A DNA stretch of 64,000 nt from Adineta steineri (lineage: Eukaryota > Rotifera > Eurotatoria > Adinetida > Adinetidae), in contig CAJNOI010000138.1 in assembly GCA_905250115.1 (NCBI GenBank), forward strand, positions 124,001 to 188,000. The letters run 5' to 3'. Under the pieces are notes generated by a model. It ran no database searches. It was given only the letters and a program-made list of their open reading frames with translations, and was not told the DNA's origin. Positions 9,730 through 22,120 of the stretch are shown here, piece after piece (within the stretch, counting starts at the first letter, position 1; the number at the start of each line of letters is the position of its first letter). The position numbers and the translations under genes were made by a program.

Positions 9730-12425
9730 ATGTTTGTCTGTGTCTATTTTATGTATAATGTCAAACTTAAATAGTATTTATTGACTACTAACATTTTTTG
9801 CACCTCAAATAATCTGGTTTCGTGCAAATACTTTCTAATCCTCGATAAGATCGAAAAAGTACATATTCATTACCTGCATAGGTAGACAGTTATGTAGTAC
9901 AGAATAATTTCGCAAAAATAAAGACGAATTGGTTTTGATTATTTTTCTATACGAAATAAATTATTTATATTTAGACGAGGAAAAATAACGATTGCTCTTG
10001 TTGCTGCTTCTATTCTTGTTGTATCCGGTGTTATTATTGGCCTCGTCTTTGGTTTAAGAAAATGTACGTATACAGTTTTAGTTTTATCAAAAAACTTTGG
10101 TATAGTTAATAAATGAATATAGGAGTGAATAGTAATTTAGCTGTGTTCAACTACTTATTTATGTTATTCTGAATCTGTTTGAATATAATCTATATTCCTT
10201 TATGTAACTATAGCTTTTCCTGATACTGATGAAACTGTATGTGGTTCCAGTCATGAAACTTATGTTATCAATGGTTCATCTATTTTGGGCAAATATCCTC
10301 GAGCAGCTGTAGCAGTTGATAATATTGAATGTTCAAGAATTGGACGTGGTATATTAGAAAAAAATGGTTCAACAATGGATGCTGCTTTGGCAGCTGCTAT
10401 TTGTAATGGTGTTTTAAATGCACACTCAATGGGTATTGGTGGTGGATGTGTTATAACCGTTTATTCAAAGTCAGAAAGATTTGTTTTTGTCCAAGTATTT
10501 TTTAGAGACATTTAATTTTCAGGAAACGAGACAAAGCATATAGTATTATTGGTGTGAGTAATAGATAATTAAATAAACAAGATTCTTTGTAAATTAAATA
10601 GAAATAATTTTAGAGAGAAGTAGCAGCATCTGGCGCTAATGAAACAATGTTTGTTGGCAGACAAAATATGTCAGAGTTCGGTATGAATTTACTAAAGAAA
10701 AAAGAGCACTTTTGACATAATATTTAATTTTCTAAGGTGGATTAGCTATTGCAGTACCTGGTGAATTACGAGCTTATGAAAAAGCTTTTCAAGAATTTGG
10801 TGGAGGTATTGTAACATGGAAAGAACTTTTTGAACCAACAATTCGATTGTGTCGAGATGGTTTTGAGATTAGTATATCACAAGGTACAGCTATTCAACAA
10901 CAAACAAATAATATCCTTGCTGATTCTGCATTAAGGTTAATATATGAATCAATAATTTATTAAAATTAATCAATAAACAAAATATTTTATTCTAGAGAAC
11001 TTTTCGTCAAAAATCGAGAGACAAATGAATTATACAAAGCTGGTGATATAATGAAACGACCAAAATTAGCTGATACACTTGAAATAATTGCTAACCAAGG
11101 TGCCGATGCATTCTATACAGGTGTTTTAGCTGATAAAATTGTTAGGGAAATTGAAGCTAAAGGCGGAATTATAACAAAAGAAGATCTTGCTAATTATACA
11201 GTTGATTTTCGTGAAGCATTAAGTGTTGATATTGGTAATTCATCTACTGCATATACAACACAAGCACCAACAAGTGGACCACTTCTTACTTTTATGTTAA
11301 ATATAATGCAAGGTATTCATGAAACGATTTTTGTAAAAGTTTAAAAAAATATATTGTTTTAAATAAGGTTACAATATGCAAGTACAAGATTTACAGCAAC
11401 CAGAATCATCTGCTTTATTTTATCATCGTCTTATTGAAGCATTTAAATTTGCTTATGCAAAAAGAAGTGAACTTGGTGATCCATTGAAAATAGATATTGA
11501 TGACGTAAAGAAAATGATTATTTATTTTGCTTTAATAAAAATAAAAAATAAATTTTTAGCTTATCCATAATTTAACATCAAAAGATTATGCCGATAGTAT
11601 TCGTGCAAAAGTCGAGTATGTCAAATAAATTTGATTTAGTTTTGTTTTCATTTTCATATTTAGTGATTCTAAAACATTTGGGTTTGAATATTATGGTGGA
11701 ACTTGGCTAGATAGATATACAGTAGGAACAGCTCATTTATCAGTTGTTGGACTTGATGGTGATGCTGTTGCATTAACATCAACTGTTAATCTCTAGTATG
11801 AACTATTCCATAGTTGATTTTAAAGAATTTTTCTCATATTTTATTAATTAGTTATGGTTCAAAAGTCCTTGGTCCTGAAACTGATATTTTTTATAATAAT
11901 GAAATGGACGATTTTTCAACACCAAATACAACTAATTATTTTGGTGTACCAGCAAGTCCAGCTAATTATATAGCACCAGGCAAACGACCAGTTTCATCCA
12001 TGTCACCTGTAATTATTATAGATAAAGAAAGTAAACGTATCCAACAAGTTTTAGGTGCTAGTGGTGGTACAAGAATAACAACAAGTATTGCTCAAGTTTC
12101 ATTGCTTAATTTATGGTTTAATAAAAATATTAAAGATGCAATTGATGCTCCACGTCTTCATTCTCAATTATTACCACAAGAAGTTATTGCTGAACGTGGT
12201 TTTGATTATGTAAGAAATCTTTTGTTTTTCATTTTTTTTTTGAATTATTGAGAATTCTTCATTTTATTTTAGAATATTTTACAACGATTAAAACAACGTG
12301 GACATAATATAACATGTGGTTCTTTTGGTGGATCTACTATACAAGGTATTGAATGGCGTGATGAAGCAAATCAATACTGGGCAAACTGTGATATACGTAA
12401 AGGTGGCGCACCCGACGGAATATAA
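9730..12425 (+). CDS. Gamma-glutamyltransferase (type II membrane ectoenzyme)
   Basis: Glutathione-degrading gamma-glutamyl hydrolase/transferase. Exons: 9730-9752 (first exon, less certain), 9975-10063, 10214-10469, 10523-10553, 10614-10680, 10737-10935, 10996-11312, 11368-11504, 11560-11615, 11664-11795, 11852-12209, 12273-12425; about 605 aa in one frame. The short cytosolic start is followed by a signal-anchor (IALVAASILVVSGVIIGLVF), putting the enzyme outside the cell. Family motifs include the NGSTMDAALAAAICNGV and GIGGG segments, the catalytic Thr in GTAHLSVVGLDG (first residue of the light subunit after autocleavage), NNEMDDFS, RPVSSMSPVI and GASGGTRITT. All key residues I can identify are present. 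Intron phases agree throughout. The start rests on a 23-nt exon placed just after a strong AG acceptor. Confidence 0.9.
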
Positions 12426-12663
12426 GAAAAAAATATATATGTATTCATTTTTATAATATTTTAAAATCTTAATAAATTTTGACGATTATCACAATGGAAA
12501 AATGTAAGGCGGTGTGAGTGAACTACGTAGTATGTACATCAACTTGAATATAGAATGACAATTAACATAGATTTATTTCGTTTAAATTAAAAATTTTAAA
12601 AGAAAACTAACATTAAAACATAACAAAAGAATTTTTATTATATACAATATAAAACACACCATA

Positions 12664-14689
12664 TTATTTAAGTTTACTTGAAATTCGTTTAATATCATCT
12701 ATAATTCGAACATTATCTGGATAAGTGGGTGGAAAATTATGTCGATAAATAGATGCTGCTTTTTCATAATAAGCTAATGCTTGTTGGAATTCATTCATTT
12801 CTTCATAAACACACGCAATATTACTGAATGTCGATGCAATCGATGGATGTTTTGATGAAAATGTTTTCGTTTTAATTTTAAGTGATAACTGATAATTTTC
12901 TAAAGCAAGTTCATAATTACCGAGATAACGATATACACTACCAATGTTATTATACGCTTGTCCCAAACAAAGATGATCGGCTGGAAAATGTTTTTTTAAT
13001 ATTTTCAAAGATTTTTCATGACATTCAAGTGTTTTAATATAATTTTTTTCTTCACCATAAATACAACCAATATTATTTAAACACATGGCAATTTTCGGAT
13101 GATCACCATCATATGCTTTAATCCAAATATCTAATGCTTTATTATAAGATTCAAATGCTTGAGAAGAATTTCCTTTTTTTCGTTCAATATCAGCAATACT
13201 ACTGTAACTATCTGCAATACTAGGATCAAATTCTTCTAATATTTCCTTCTTAATTTCTAATGATTTTTCATGCCATTCAGAACTTAAATTACAATTATCT
13301 TTTTCCATTGCTATATTTCCTAATGCATAATAACATTCCGAGATATTGTAATAATCATCACCTGATAAATTAGTTAATAAACGTTGATAATATTTTTCAG
13401 CTTCTGTTAATTTTCCCATTCTCCATAAAATGTCACCGAAAGAAAGTAATTTTCTTTTATTATCATTGGTATCAAATTTTAAATCTTTAAATATTAATTT
13501 TAATTGTGGATCATTATCTGAACATAATGTTATTCGTATAATTGACAATCCATCATGTTGACGATGAATGTCATTAATACGAAATATTGATCCAACCATA
13601 AATAATATTTCATCGTCTTGACCAGTATAACCAAATGGTTTAATTTCATCCAGACGAGGATCAGCATCAATTTCAAATAAAGTTCCTCGTAATTCATCTG
13701 ACTCAGTTAAATGTTTTAAAGCTTTTTGACGATTAGAATGTGCTGATAGAAATGAACTTATGGAAATCAAACCTCCAATTGAATTGTTAAGTGTTTGTAA
13801 TTCATCATTTGATAGAAACTGTCCTCGGTAAACACGTATTGGAGATACACATCTATTTCGCTTAAGTTGATCTTGCATATCATGAAGAAAAAAACGAAAT
13901 AGATATAATAAATCAATTGTTTGTTCTTGAAATGCTTTATTTAATAAACGCATTACAAATGAATCTCTTGTATACCACCATAATGCTGTATTAGATGTAT
14001 AAGTTTGTTCAAATTCATTCAGTATTAATAATTCATTTGCATCACCTTTATAAATATCTCGACATAGAGATATTAATTGATTTTGATCGGTTGTATATGA
14101 TGGCATATGTAATAAACAATCGATTAATGAACCGGAATAAATAAATTGATTATTTGAATCATTTGCAACTTTTTCATCATTAACACTTTTTTTATATATA
14201 TTAAATGGTAATGGTTCATAGGTTTCATAATTTCGTTTTGCACGATCGGATCGAATTTGAACAACTAATTCATCGAGATTAACAATTACATTTTTTATCT
14301 ATAAATATTTTTATTATTAAAATTTTAGATTATTTTATTTATTTTACCTTTGAATATTTACGAGCCCATTTTGAATTTTTTTCTTTATCCATACAATAAA
14401 CATATATAACCGATACTTGTCTTAATCGATGTATACGTGGAACAATCTCTTGACCTAATCGACCACTAACAATCAATATAATTCGATCATTTTTAGAAAT
14501 ATGGCGAATATATTCTAAACAATCACGGGTATTATCAAATGTCTTTAACTGATGAATTAAAGTTCGAAGTTGTTGTTGAACATTGATATTTTCCTGTCCT
14601 GTATTAACAGATGCATCAAGCCATACAAGAGAAAATATCTCAAGATTGTGATCATCTGCAAGCATGGATTTTCGTACAGATGCTCCCAT
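12664..14689 (-). CDS. ADP-ribosyltransferase fused to TPR repeats, copy 1
   Basis: Two exons (14689-14348, 14298-12664; 49-bp intron) give 658 aa. The N-terminal ~115 residues form a module with Rossmann-like strands (IILIVSGRLG, VSVIYVYCMD) that I do not recognise as a named family. The middle is an arginine-type (R-S-E) mono-ADP-ribosyltransferase: R in IRVYRGQ, S in ISISSFLSA, Glu in DDEILFMVGSIFRI. The residue two before the catalytic Glu is Asp rather than the usual Glu or Gln. About six kinesin-light-chain-type TPR units follow, for example ECYYALGNIAMEK and AYNNIGSVYRYLGNYELAL. The enzyme would move ADP-ribose from NAD to protein, with TPRs picking partners. The adjacent paralog lies on the same strand (514 bp between). 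Such fusions are abundant in bdelloids. Confidence 0.85.
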
Positions 14690-15203
14690 ATAATTCTATA
14701 TTAAATATTATAAAGACTAATATCTAAAAATAATACAATAAGAATATCATATAGCAATTAATCGAATGAATATTTCAATTATATTCTTATTCATGTATAT
14801 ATATAATCATATGAAACGTCTATATACGCACAACGTGAAATAGACTAGAAAATGAATCATTTAAAAAAGGCGTAGGTATCACATAATTATTTTTATCATA
14901 TGTTTCATCATTTTCTATATGTACTGGAAAAGAAATTTTTATTTATATACACATATGTGACAACACTGATGTGAGTCATTACTATTATCGATGATATGTT
15001 CTGCGTCAAAGAGCATAGCGTAGGCAAAAAATCAAAGGACGCTATTGATAATAACAATGATAAGATATAAATAAATAATATGTTTTCTTCTTACTACACA
15101 TATTTCTTAATTTACTGACGAATATTTTTCTATTACACTGAAATTATACAATTCAATTTAAATAAAATTAACTCATTATAGATCAAATCATATTTTCTAA
15201 CTA
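14690..15203. other. Spacer between the two ART/TPR paralogs
   Basis: 514 bp of AT-rich DNA holding the promoter of copy 1 and the 3' end of copy 2. No gene or clear repeat seen. Confidence 0.6.
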
Positions 15204-17258
15204 TTAAAGTTTAGATGATATTCTTTGAATATGCTGTTCAATTCGAATGATATCTGGATGTGTATTAGGCAAAGTTTGACGATAGATAACAGCTGTTTTT
15301 TCATAATAAGAATAAGCTTTATCGAATTCACCTTTCTGTTCAAAAATAAGACCAAGTCCACAATAGCTTACAGCAATTTCTGGATGTAGAGGAGGAAGTG
15401 TATTTTGTAAGATTTTCAATGCCATATTATAATTTTCTAAAGCTAAATCATATTGAGCACAACATGAATAAACAATCGCTATATTATTATATGATATGCC
15501 TAAATCTGGATGATCAACAGAAGATGTTTTTTGACGAATAGCTAATGCTGTTCGATAACATTCAAGAGCATGAGTATAATTTTCTTGTTTTTGATAAACT
15601 CCACCTAAATTTGTATAACATATAGCTAGACTTGGATGTTTTTCACCCTTAACTTGCATCGTAATATTTAATGCACGTAAATATGATGAAAGTGCTTGTT
15701 TATAATCATGTTTTTTTAAATAAATTTGACCAATAGCACTATGACTATCAGCAATAGTTAGATCATCTTCTTTTAATATTTTTAATTTTATATCTAATGA
15801 TCTTAAATGCCATTTGAGACTTAAATCATACATATTTTTTTCCATTGCTATACATCCTAATGCATAATAACAATCAGCAATAGTTTGAGAATTATTCGGT
15901 AATTCATTAAGTAATCGAAGATAGAATTTTTCCGCATCATTCAATTTACCGATCTTTTTCAAACAATTTCCAAATGACAATATGTTTGAATGGTTATGTT
16001 TATCATTTGTTTTAAATGGTTTTAATTGATCATCATTATCAGCACATAATGTTAATTGTACAGTCCACATTCCATCTGATTGTTGTTGAATATTAATTAA
16101 ACGAAAGATAGATCCTAATGTAAATATAACTTCTTCAGTTTGTCGAAAACTATTATTTGATTTAATAAAACCAAATGGTTTTAATAAAGCACATTCTGGA
16201 TCAGCAGTAATTTCGAATAGAACTCTTTCAGTATCATCTGAAAGTGGTAATTCATTTAGAAATAATAGAGCTAAATCACGATGAATACTTGTTGAGAAAA
16301 ATGAATTTATTGAAATTAAACCTCCAATACAATTTTTTAATAAATCAATTTGTTCTTTTGTCATAAGTTGACTTCGATAGACTTGAATGGATGATGTACA
16401 TTTATTTTGTTTAAGTGCTTGACGAATATCGTGAATAAAAAATCGAAAAAGAAATAATAGATCAATATTTTGTATTTGAAGAGCTTTATTCAATACTCTA
16501 TAAATAAATGAATCTCTCATATACCAATAAATAGCATCATTAGATGAATAATTATTTTCAAATTCTTGTATAAGTTTCATTTCATTATCAATATCATGAT
16601 ATTTTTCTTTACATAAAACAATTAATTTATTTTTATCAGTATTTATGGGTATCATTTGAAGAAGAACATTAATTAATAATTGTGAATAAATAAAATGCGC
16701 ATTGGAAATATTATCTGTTTGTTGATGAGAAGTAGTTGATTGAAAAATATCTATTAGTAATAACTCATTCACTTCATTATGACTTCGTTGTGAACGTTGT
16801 GTTCGAATGTTAGTAATTAATTCAGTGAATTTTGTAACGATATGTTTTATCTGAAATATGAAATATGTTAACGTTATTTTATTTGTTTATATTACTTTTG
16901 TATATTGTTTAGCCCATTGTTCATTTGCTAGTTTATCTAAACAATAAATATAAATTGAAGAAACTTGACGTAGTTGATGAATACGTGGTATTAGTTCTCG
17001 ACCTAATCGACCACTCGTAATTAAAAGAATTCGTTCATCTGATGAAATAGATCGAATATGTTCTTCACATTTATCAACATTATCAAATGTTATTAAATGA
17101 TCAATTGAAGATCGAATTAATTGTTGACCATCTATATTTTCTTGAGATATATTTACTAAACTATCAAGCCATATAAGAGGATATGTAACAAGATTCTCAT
17201 CTTCTTGTTTCACGAGTTTTATAGCGGCTTCTTTTAATCGATGATATGTTTTTAACAT
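15204..17258 (-). CDS. ADP-ribosyltransferase fused to TPR repeats, copy 2
   Basis: Two exons (17258-16896, 16850-15204; 45-bp intron at the same place and phase as copy 1) give 669 aa. Same three-part plan: N-terminal Rossmann-like module (RILLITSGRLGRELIPRIH, SSIYIYCLDK), R-S-E ADP-ribosyltransferase (R in IQVYRSQ, S in ISINSFFST, Glu in TEEVIFTLGSIFRL) and six TPR units ending LGLIFEQKGEFDKAYSYY. The position two before the catalytic Glu is Thr, not Glu or Gln, which could alter acceptor choice or leave only NAD hydrolysis. The protein is clearly a tandem paralog of copy 1 but well diverged, so the duplication is not recent. No signal peptide; cytosolic. Confidence 0.85.
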
Positions 17259-18139
17259 GTTTCGCTCTTACTTTTAGTTATCTATAAATAAAGAACATTC
17301 TTTTAGTATTTTATCAAGGTAATTACGCACATAAAAAAAATAACAAACTCAGTCATGTGTGTTTTTTCTCTTAAAGGTAATAAATCGATATATATATATA
17401 TATGAAAGTATATTAACAAATTCAATCAAACGTACGAGAGGTATAGATACATATACTTTGGTACGCATATGAATCAGAGTATGATATGAGGTCATTATTT
17501 AAAATGGATATTGTATCATATTCAAAGTGATCCGATAAAAATTTTGTAATGCATTTTTGTATTTAATAAAAAAACGTATCGTTAACATACGCATACTTCC
17601 TATCACGTTGAATGATACGAAAGTAAAAGAAACAGTTGATTATCATGAGATATGTGTTAAACCATTTATTTTTAGATACAGTAATTTTTACTGAATGGTA
17701 GATTAATAAAACTTTAATGTTAATAAATATTCTTTGTGTCATATTGAAATACATTTGAATCAGTTTCCGTAATATGAATTCAATCAATGAAATTAAAAAT
17801 ATAGAACACAAAAATATTCCTTGTTAATTTCTCTAGATAGATATGACAAATTTTAGAGTTGTAGATTTTCTTCAAAATGACGCCTCAAATAACGACTCTT
17901 GAAGACCTTGTGCGTCACTATCTAGCTATGCAAAAATATCACAAAACAGATCTCTATAATAATTCACTGATTGACACCTTATATATTAAACAGCATACAA
18001 AATACGACAGATGTGTACCTTCTGAAAGTTATAATCGAGTTTTTCGTTCAGTAATTCATCTTGACTTTAGTGTAATTATAGCTAAAATCTGGTGAATACT
18101 TTTGATATACCAAAATGAATAAGTGGGAGAGTATTTTAC
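17259..18139. other. Intergenic region upstream of 5S copy 1
   Basis: 881 bp of AT-rich DNA with an AT dinucleotide run near 17393. A 72-codon open frame at 17877-18095 (+) ends 44 bp before the 5S gene; it has plausible composition but no recognisable family and no splice support, so I do not call it a gene. Confidence 0.5.
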
Positions 18140-18257
18140 GGCTACGGCCATACCACGTTGAATACACCAGTTCTCGTCCGATCACTGAAGTTAAGCAACG
18201 TCGGGCTCGGTTAGTACTTGGATGGGTGACCGCCTGGGAATACCGAGTGTCGTAACC
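18140..18257 (+). rRNA. 5S ribosomal RNA, copy 1
   Basis: 118 nt with typical animal 5S sequence: CTCGTCCGATCACTGAAGTT, then AAGCAACGTCGGGCTCGG and the internal-promoter block GGATGGGTGACCGCCTGGGA. The 5' and 3' ends pair with one mismatch (GGCTACG with CGTAACC). It is followed at once by a T run. Transcribed by RNA polymerase III from internal elements. It stands alone, not in a tandem array. Confidence 0.95.
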
Positions 18258-18263
18258 TTTTTT
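18258..18263 (+). terminator. Pol III T-run terminator of 5S copy 1
   Basis: Six T directly after the mature 5S 3' end, followed by a second T run. Confidence 0.8.
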
Positions 18264-19284
18264 ATTTTTTCATACTAACTTTTGGAACTACTATTATATT
18301 TGATAGATCTTTGATATTTACGAATGTATTCGATATAACAACTACTCTTTTTATTGAATATTCTGAAAACCGTCTTTTATATTCAATCTCTAAATGTCAC
18401 GATAGTATCGGTAAAGATGAACATTTGAAGAGTTCGGAAGTAAATATCTTGAGGATCTGGGTATAAGTGTGTGTATTGCATTCATTCCACGCCCACCCTC
18501 AAGATTCAGAAAATAATTACTACTTCTCAATTGAAAAATAGTGCACAATCTTTGATAATAATAAAAAAAAGAAAAAAACGCTGACTTCCCAACAGGTTTC
18601 TTTTTTTCGTGTGAACGTTTTTATTTCTGCTAGTTATCATTTGGATTTATGAAGAAATGTTAAATAATAAATTGTATTCTGATTTCGGTTTCTCTTTTAC
18701 TCTCTATTTTCAATTAAATCATTAAAGTATACAAGAATAAAACAATTATAACTGAGTAAGAAAAAAAGAAGATTACCTATTTTTATTAACAAGAGATAAT
18801 CACCATATTTATATAAAATAATGTTCAAAAATGGTAAGTCAAATAAGAAGTGTAGTGAGTAAATTATGAAAAGATTAGATCAAGCTCATTACTATTTTCG
18901 AACTTTCTGACTATTATTAAATGAAAGTATTTCAAAAATAGATATTCATCTTTATAACGAATGAATGAAATGTTCATTCAAACAAAATAAAAAAGCATGA
19001 CTTTCAACAGACTACATGTGAGTAATAAATAACATTTTGTTGGTAATTGTAAAACTTTTGCGTTTCAGAAAAAAAACTATAAATTACATGATTAATTTCA
19101 ACAACAAAATATTTATAAAGATAAACAATGTATTTCAAATTTTGATATAGAACGTAAAAATAATCATTTCAGATAATACATTTACTTTGAAACTATTATG
19201 TCATATTCATAAAATTACAATATTTATTCTAGAAATAAAATATTACTGCAATTATTTATACAAGTGATACTATTCAATGTATTT
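18264..19284. other. Intergenic region
   Basis: About 1 kb of AT-rich DNA between 5S copy 1 and the GPCR 3' end. Only a short imperfect hairpin near 18447-18504 (CTTGAGG ... CCTCAAG arms) stands out; no gene seen. Confidence 0.6.
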
Positions 19285-20469
19285 CTAACAATGAAAACAA
19301 ACTCGAATTTTATTTGATAAATATTGTCTAAGTTCATGATTATATATAAACAAATTAATAACAATACCCAATACACATATTTGACTAAATATAACAGCAA
19401 TCTGTACGATCATAAAATTCAAATCTGTTGCTGCATCTAAAATATTAACAATGTAAACAGGAGTCCAACCTCCAATAAACATTAAAAACATAAAAATCAT
19501 CTGTCGTAATAATGATATTTCTCGACGACTAATTTTCGGTTGTTGAGCAGTGACATCGCTTGTTAATGCACTAATAGCTTGTGGATGAATTCGACGAGCA
19601 GAAGATCGAACATGCGAAAAGATTATGATATTTAGTATGATATTGATTAATGAAGGTAAAATTGCAGCTATCACCAGTGTATAAATTGTTAAAGACAATT
19701 GATTGCCACACCACTGTAATAAGACAATGAATATATACATATTCGTTCGAACTATGGAATTTACTGTTAGGAAAATTTTCAAAAGTAAAATGTTTTGTTT
19801 GGAGTTTTCTTATAGTACCCTACAGAATGTAAAAGATTCAGCAAGACAATTATAACTCCAGCAGAAAGATCGAATGACAAATGAGCAAACTATGGACTAA
19901 AACGAAAGGAATTATTTAGTGGCCCTGTACGAATAACTCATTGTCTCGTTCATTTAATTTATTCATGCTCTAATAGTCATTTATTTTTCTAAAATCTAAT
20001 GTTGCTTAATCTTGAAATTAATATTTTATACTGAAAAGTAAATGCTTACCCTTATACTCCTTGCAAAAAATGGTAAAGAAAGAACAAATTGAGCTATCCA
20101 TTGACTTGCAATACATACGACTACCCATCGTTTTGTCTTGAAAAAAGGTCTTGTATGATAAACTACCGAACATAATCGATGAATAGAAAAAGCTACGAAA
20201 GCAAATGGAACTTCTACACTAGCAACATTAAATGTATAATATATAATATTGCATATAAGTCGTGGATACTCAAACTCCGCCATTAAAAAATAGATAATAA
20301 AATAAATCCATGTTATCATTATAGTAATACACATATTAAGTATAAATATATTATTTCGATTATGAAAACGTCGGACAAATATAATACAACATGAATATAC
20401 AAGGGCAGCGAGTATATTCACTGCGTATAAACCGGCTTGTATATAGCTTACGATATCACCTGCATCCAT
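19285..20469 (-). CDS. Rhodopsin-like G protein-coupled receptor (orphan)
   Basis: Two exons (20469-20050, 19713-19285; 336-bp intron) give 282 aa with seven predicted membrane segments. TM1 is around AGLYAVNILAALVYSCCIIF. The Cys of LICNII at the top of TM3 probably pairs with the Cys of WCGNQL in loop 2, at the exon junction. TM3 ends SIHRLCSVVYHTR, so the usual DRY is HR with no acidic residue. TM6 has FIGGWTPVYI in place of CWxP, and TM7 has VINLFIYN in place of NPxxY. The short ends and these motifs match the large peptide-receptor-like families of bdelloids. The ligand is unknown. A start at the first ATG is natural, with a short extracellular N-terminus. Confidence 0.85.
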
Positions 20470-21713
20470 ATTTTGTGAGAAATAAAATGATTTATCAAAG
20501 TGCTAATTTCTTAACGGATAATATGAAGCATTAAGTGAAAAAAAATTATTTTCATATTGTTTATTATCTTCGTCATCAGATTTTCTTTTAATTTGTAAGA
20601 GTAGAGAAAAAAAGCCCGACATTTAAACACTTATTGCACTGTTTAATATACAATCTTTTTTATAAAATTTGATTAGAAAATAAAGCTGATTAGTGCATTG
20701 TATTGCTTTTATTAGATAAAGTAATTATTTTCTTCTATAAGTACCTTGCAGTGCATAATTCAGGACAAACACCTTTAACGTTCCACAGTATGAGAAAGTT
20801 GTTTATCACACCTGGAAAGAACTTTTCCACTAATATTGGCATATGAAGATGTGAGCATGCGATAAATATAATACTCACCTAACACATTGCATTTGATCAT
20901 ATACATCAACGATTATGCTCGTGAAAGAATTAAAGTTTACCATTGATGAGTTTCATTGGAAGTATGGAGCGTATCTAGTTTTTTATTGAAACATCTGGTT
21001 CCCTACATTGTTTTCAATATTAAAACATCCTAATATTTCTGAATTATCTCCGTTTCGATCAATTAAGAAACTAGGAGATCAACGAGCAAATAAGGATTAC
21101 TTGCAATCATATCTATGCGCTCATGTTCTCGAGTATTGTATCGTCTGAGAAAAGGCAGCTATATTGATTTATCATATAAAATTATTTTACGTTAATTTTG
21201 CAAGAAAAAAGAGTCTAAATAGAATGATTATTTCCAATTATTCGATAAATTTTTTAAAGATGGAAAATAAGTAAAATGGAACACAAGATATTTATTTTCC
21301 GTTAATTAATAATTCTATAATTAATAAGCACCAATCGAATCATAACACTATGGCCAAGGCGTCTGACGTGAAAAAAGTTGAAGACAAGATTCACTATTGC
21401 ACCATCATACTATGATGCATAGGATATAAGCGATATCTCAATTATTTATACGAATATAAATTCGTAAACAAGAGGAATAAAAGTAGACAACTCATTTATG
21501 CATTAATTTTCGATTTTCTCGTACGATTTAATTTTATTTAAACCCATCATCACCTATCCACTCTCTCAAGATAGATATTTATTTGTAAAATCTGAATGAA
21601 TCTCATGAAAATAAGTTATTTCCACCACTACTATAAAAATGATAATTCGAAAAGAGAATAATTTTATTAAAATTGAAAATTCGTTTCTTGTGTTTATATG
21701 TTTTGAATAACTG
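20470..21713. other. Intergenic region
   Basis: About 1.24 kb of AT-rich DNA upstream of the GPCR and downstream of the kelch fragment. No gene, RNA or clear repeat recognised. Confidence 0.6.
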
Positions 21714-21930
21714 TTATGGTTCTACACTATTTAAAACTACATCATTAACTTCATCAGTAATTAACCCTTTTTCATTTATTAGTTGGGATACTGTAAGAGT
21801 CGTTAGTGGATATTTCATATTAAGAGCAGCTATCCAAGATTTTGTTAATGGATCATACAACTCTGCAGTAGTTTCAAGAGAAAGATTGTATTCCTCAGCA
21901 ACAAACATTTTTCATTATTCGAGCCTGTGA
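21714..21930 (-). pseudogene. Kelch-repeat gene fragment
   Basis: The minus strand encodes TTAELYDPLTKSWIAALNMK, which matches the signature of a kelch/galactose-oxidase repeat (SAELYDP...W...MN). A degraded next repeat follows (VLNSVEP before the stop). Upstream, LTGSNNEK in another frame looks like the preceding 'VTGG' strand, so the copy is frameshifted. Only about one and a half repeats remain, with no signal peptide or other exons nearby. Kelch-rich genes are common in bdelloids; this appears to be a relic next to 5S copy 2. Confidence 0.5.
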
Positions 21931-21996
21931 GCGTCTTCAATCCATTACCCACAACCATACGATACTACAAAAGAGAAAAGTGAAAGAATGTTGTAC

Positions 21997-22114
21997 GCTT
22001 ACAGCCATACCATGTTGAATACACCAGTTCTCGTCCGATCACTGAAGTTAAGCAACATCGGGCTTGGTTAGTACTTGGATGGGTGACCGCCTGGGAATAC
22101 CGAGTGTCGTAAGC
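21997..22114 (+). rRNA. 5S ribosomal RNA, copy 2
   Basis: 118 nt, same family as copy 1 with a few substitutions (CATGTTGAATACACCAG near the 5' end, AACATCGGGCTTGG in the middle). The ends GCTTAC and GTAAGC pair fully, a better terminal helix than copy 1. Followed by TTTTTT. No upstream sequence is shared with copies 1 or 3. Confidence 0.95.
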
Positions 22115-22120
22115 TTTTTT
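22115..22120 (+). terminator. Pol III T-run terminator of 5S copy 2
   Basis: Six T directly following the mature 3' end. Confidence 0.8.

Noticed and set aside
17877-18095. 72-codon open frame just upstream of 5S copy 1
   Set aside because: Composition is reasonable, but no family, splice sites or signal peptide can be recognised, and such frames occur by chance.
18427-18528. Inverted repeat considered as a MITE
   Set aside because: Only about nine bases (ATCTTGAGG) match well; no target duplication or extended arms, so chance hairpin is more likely.
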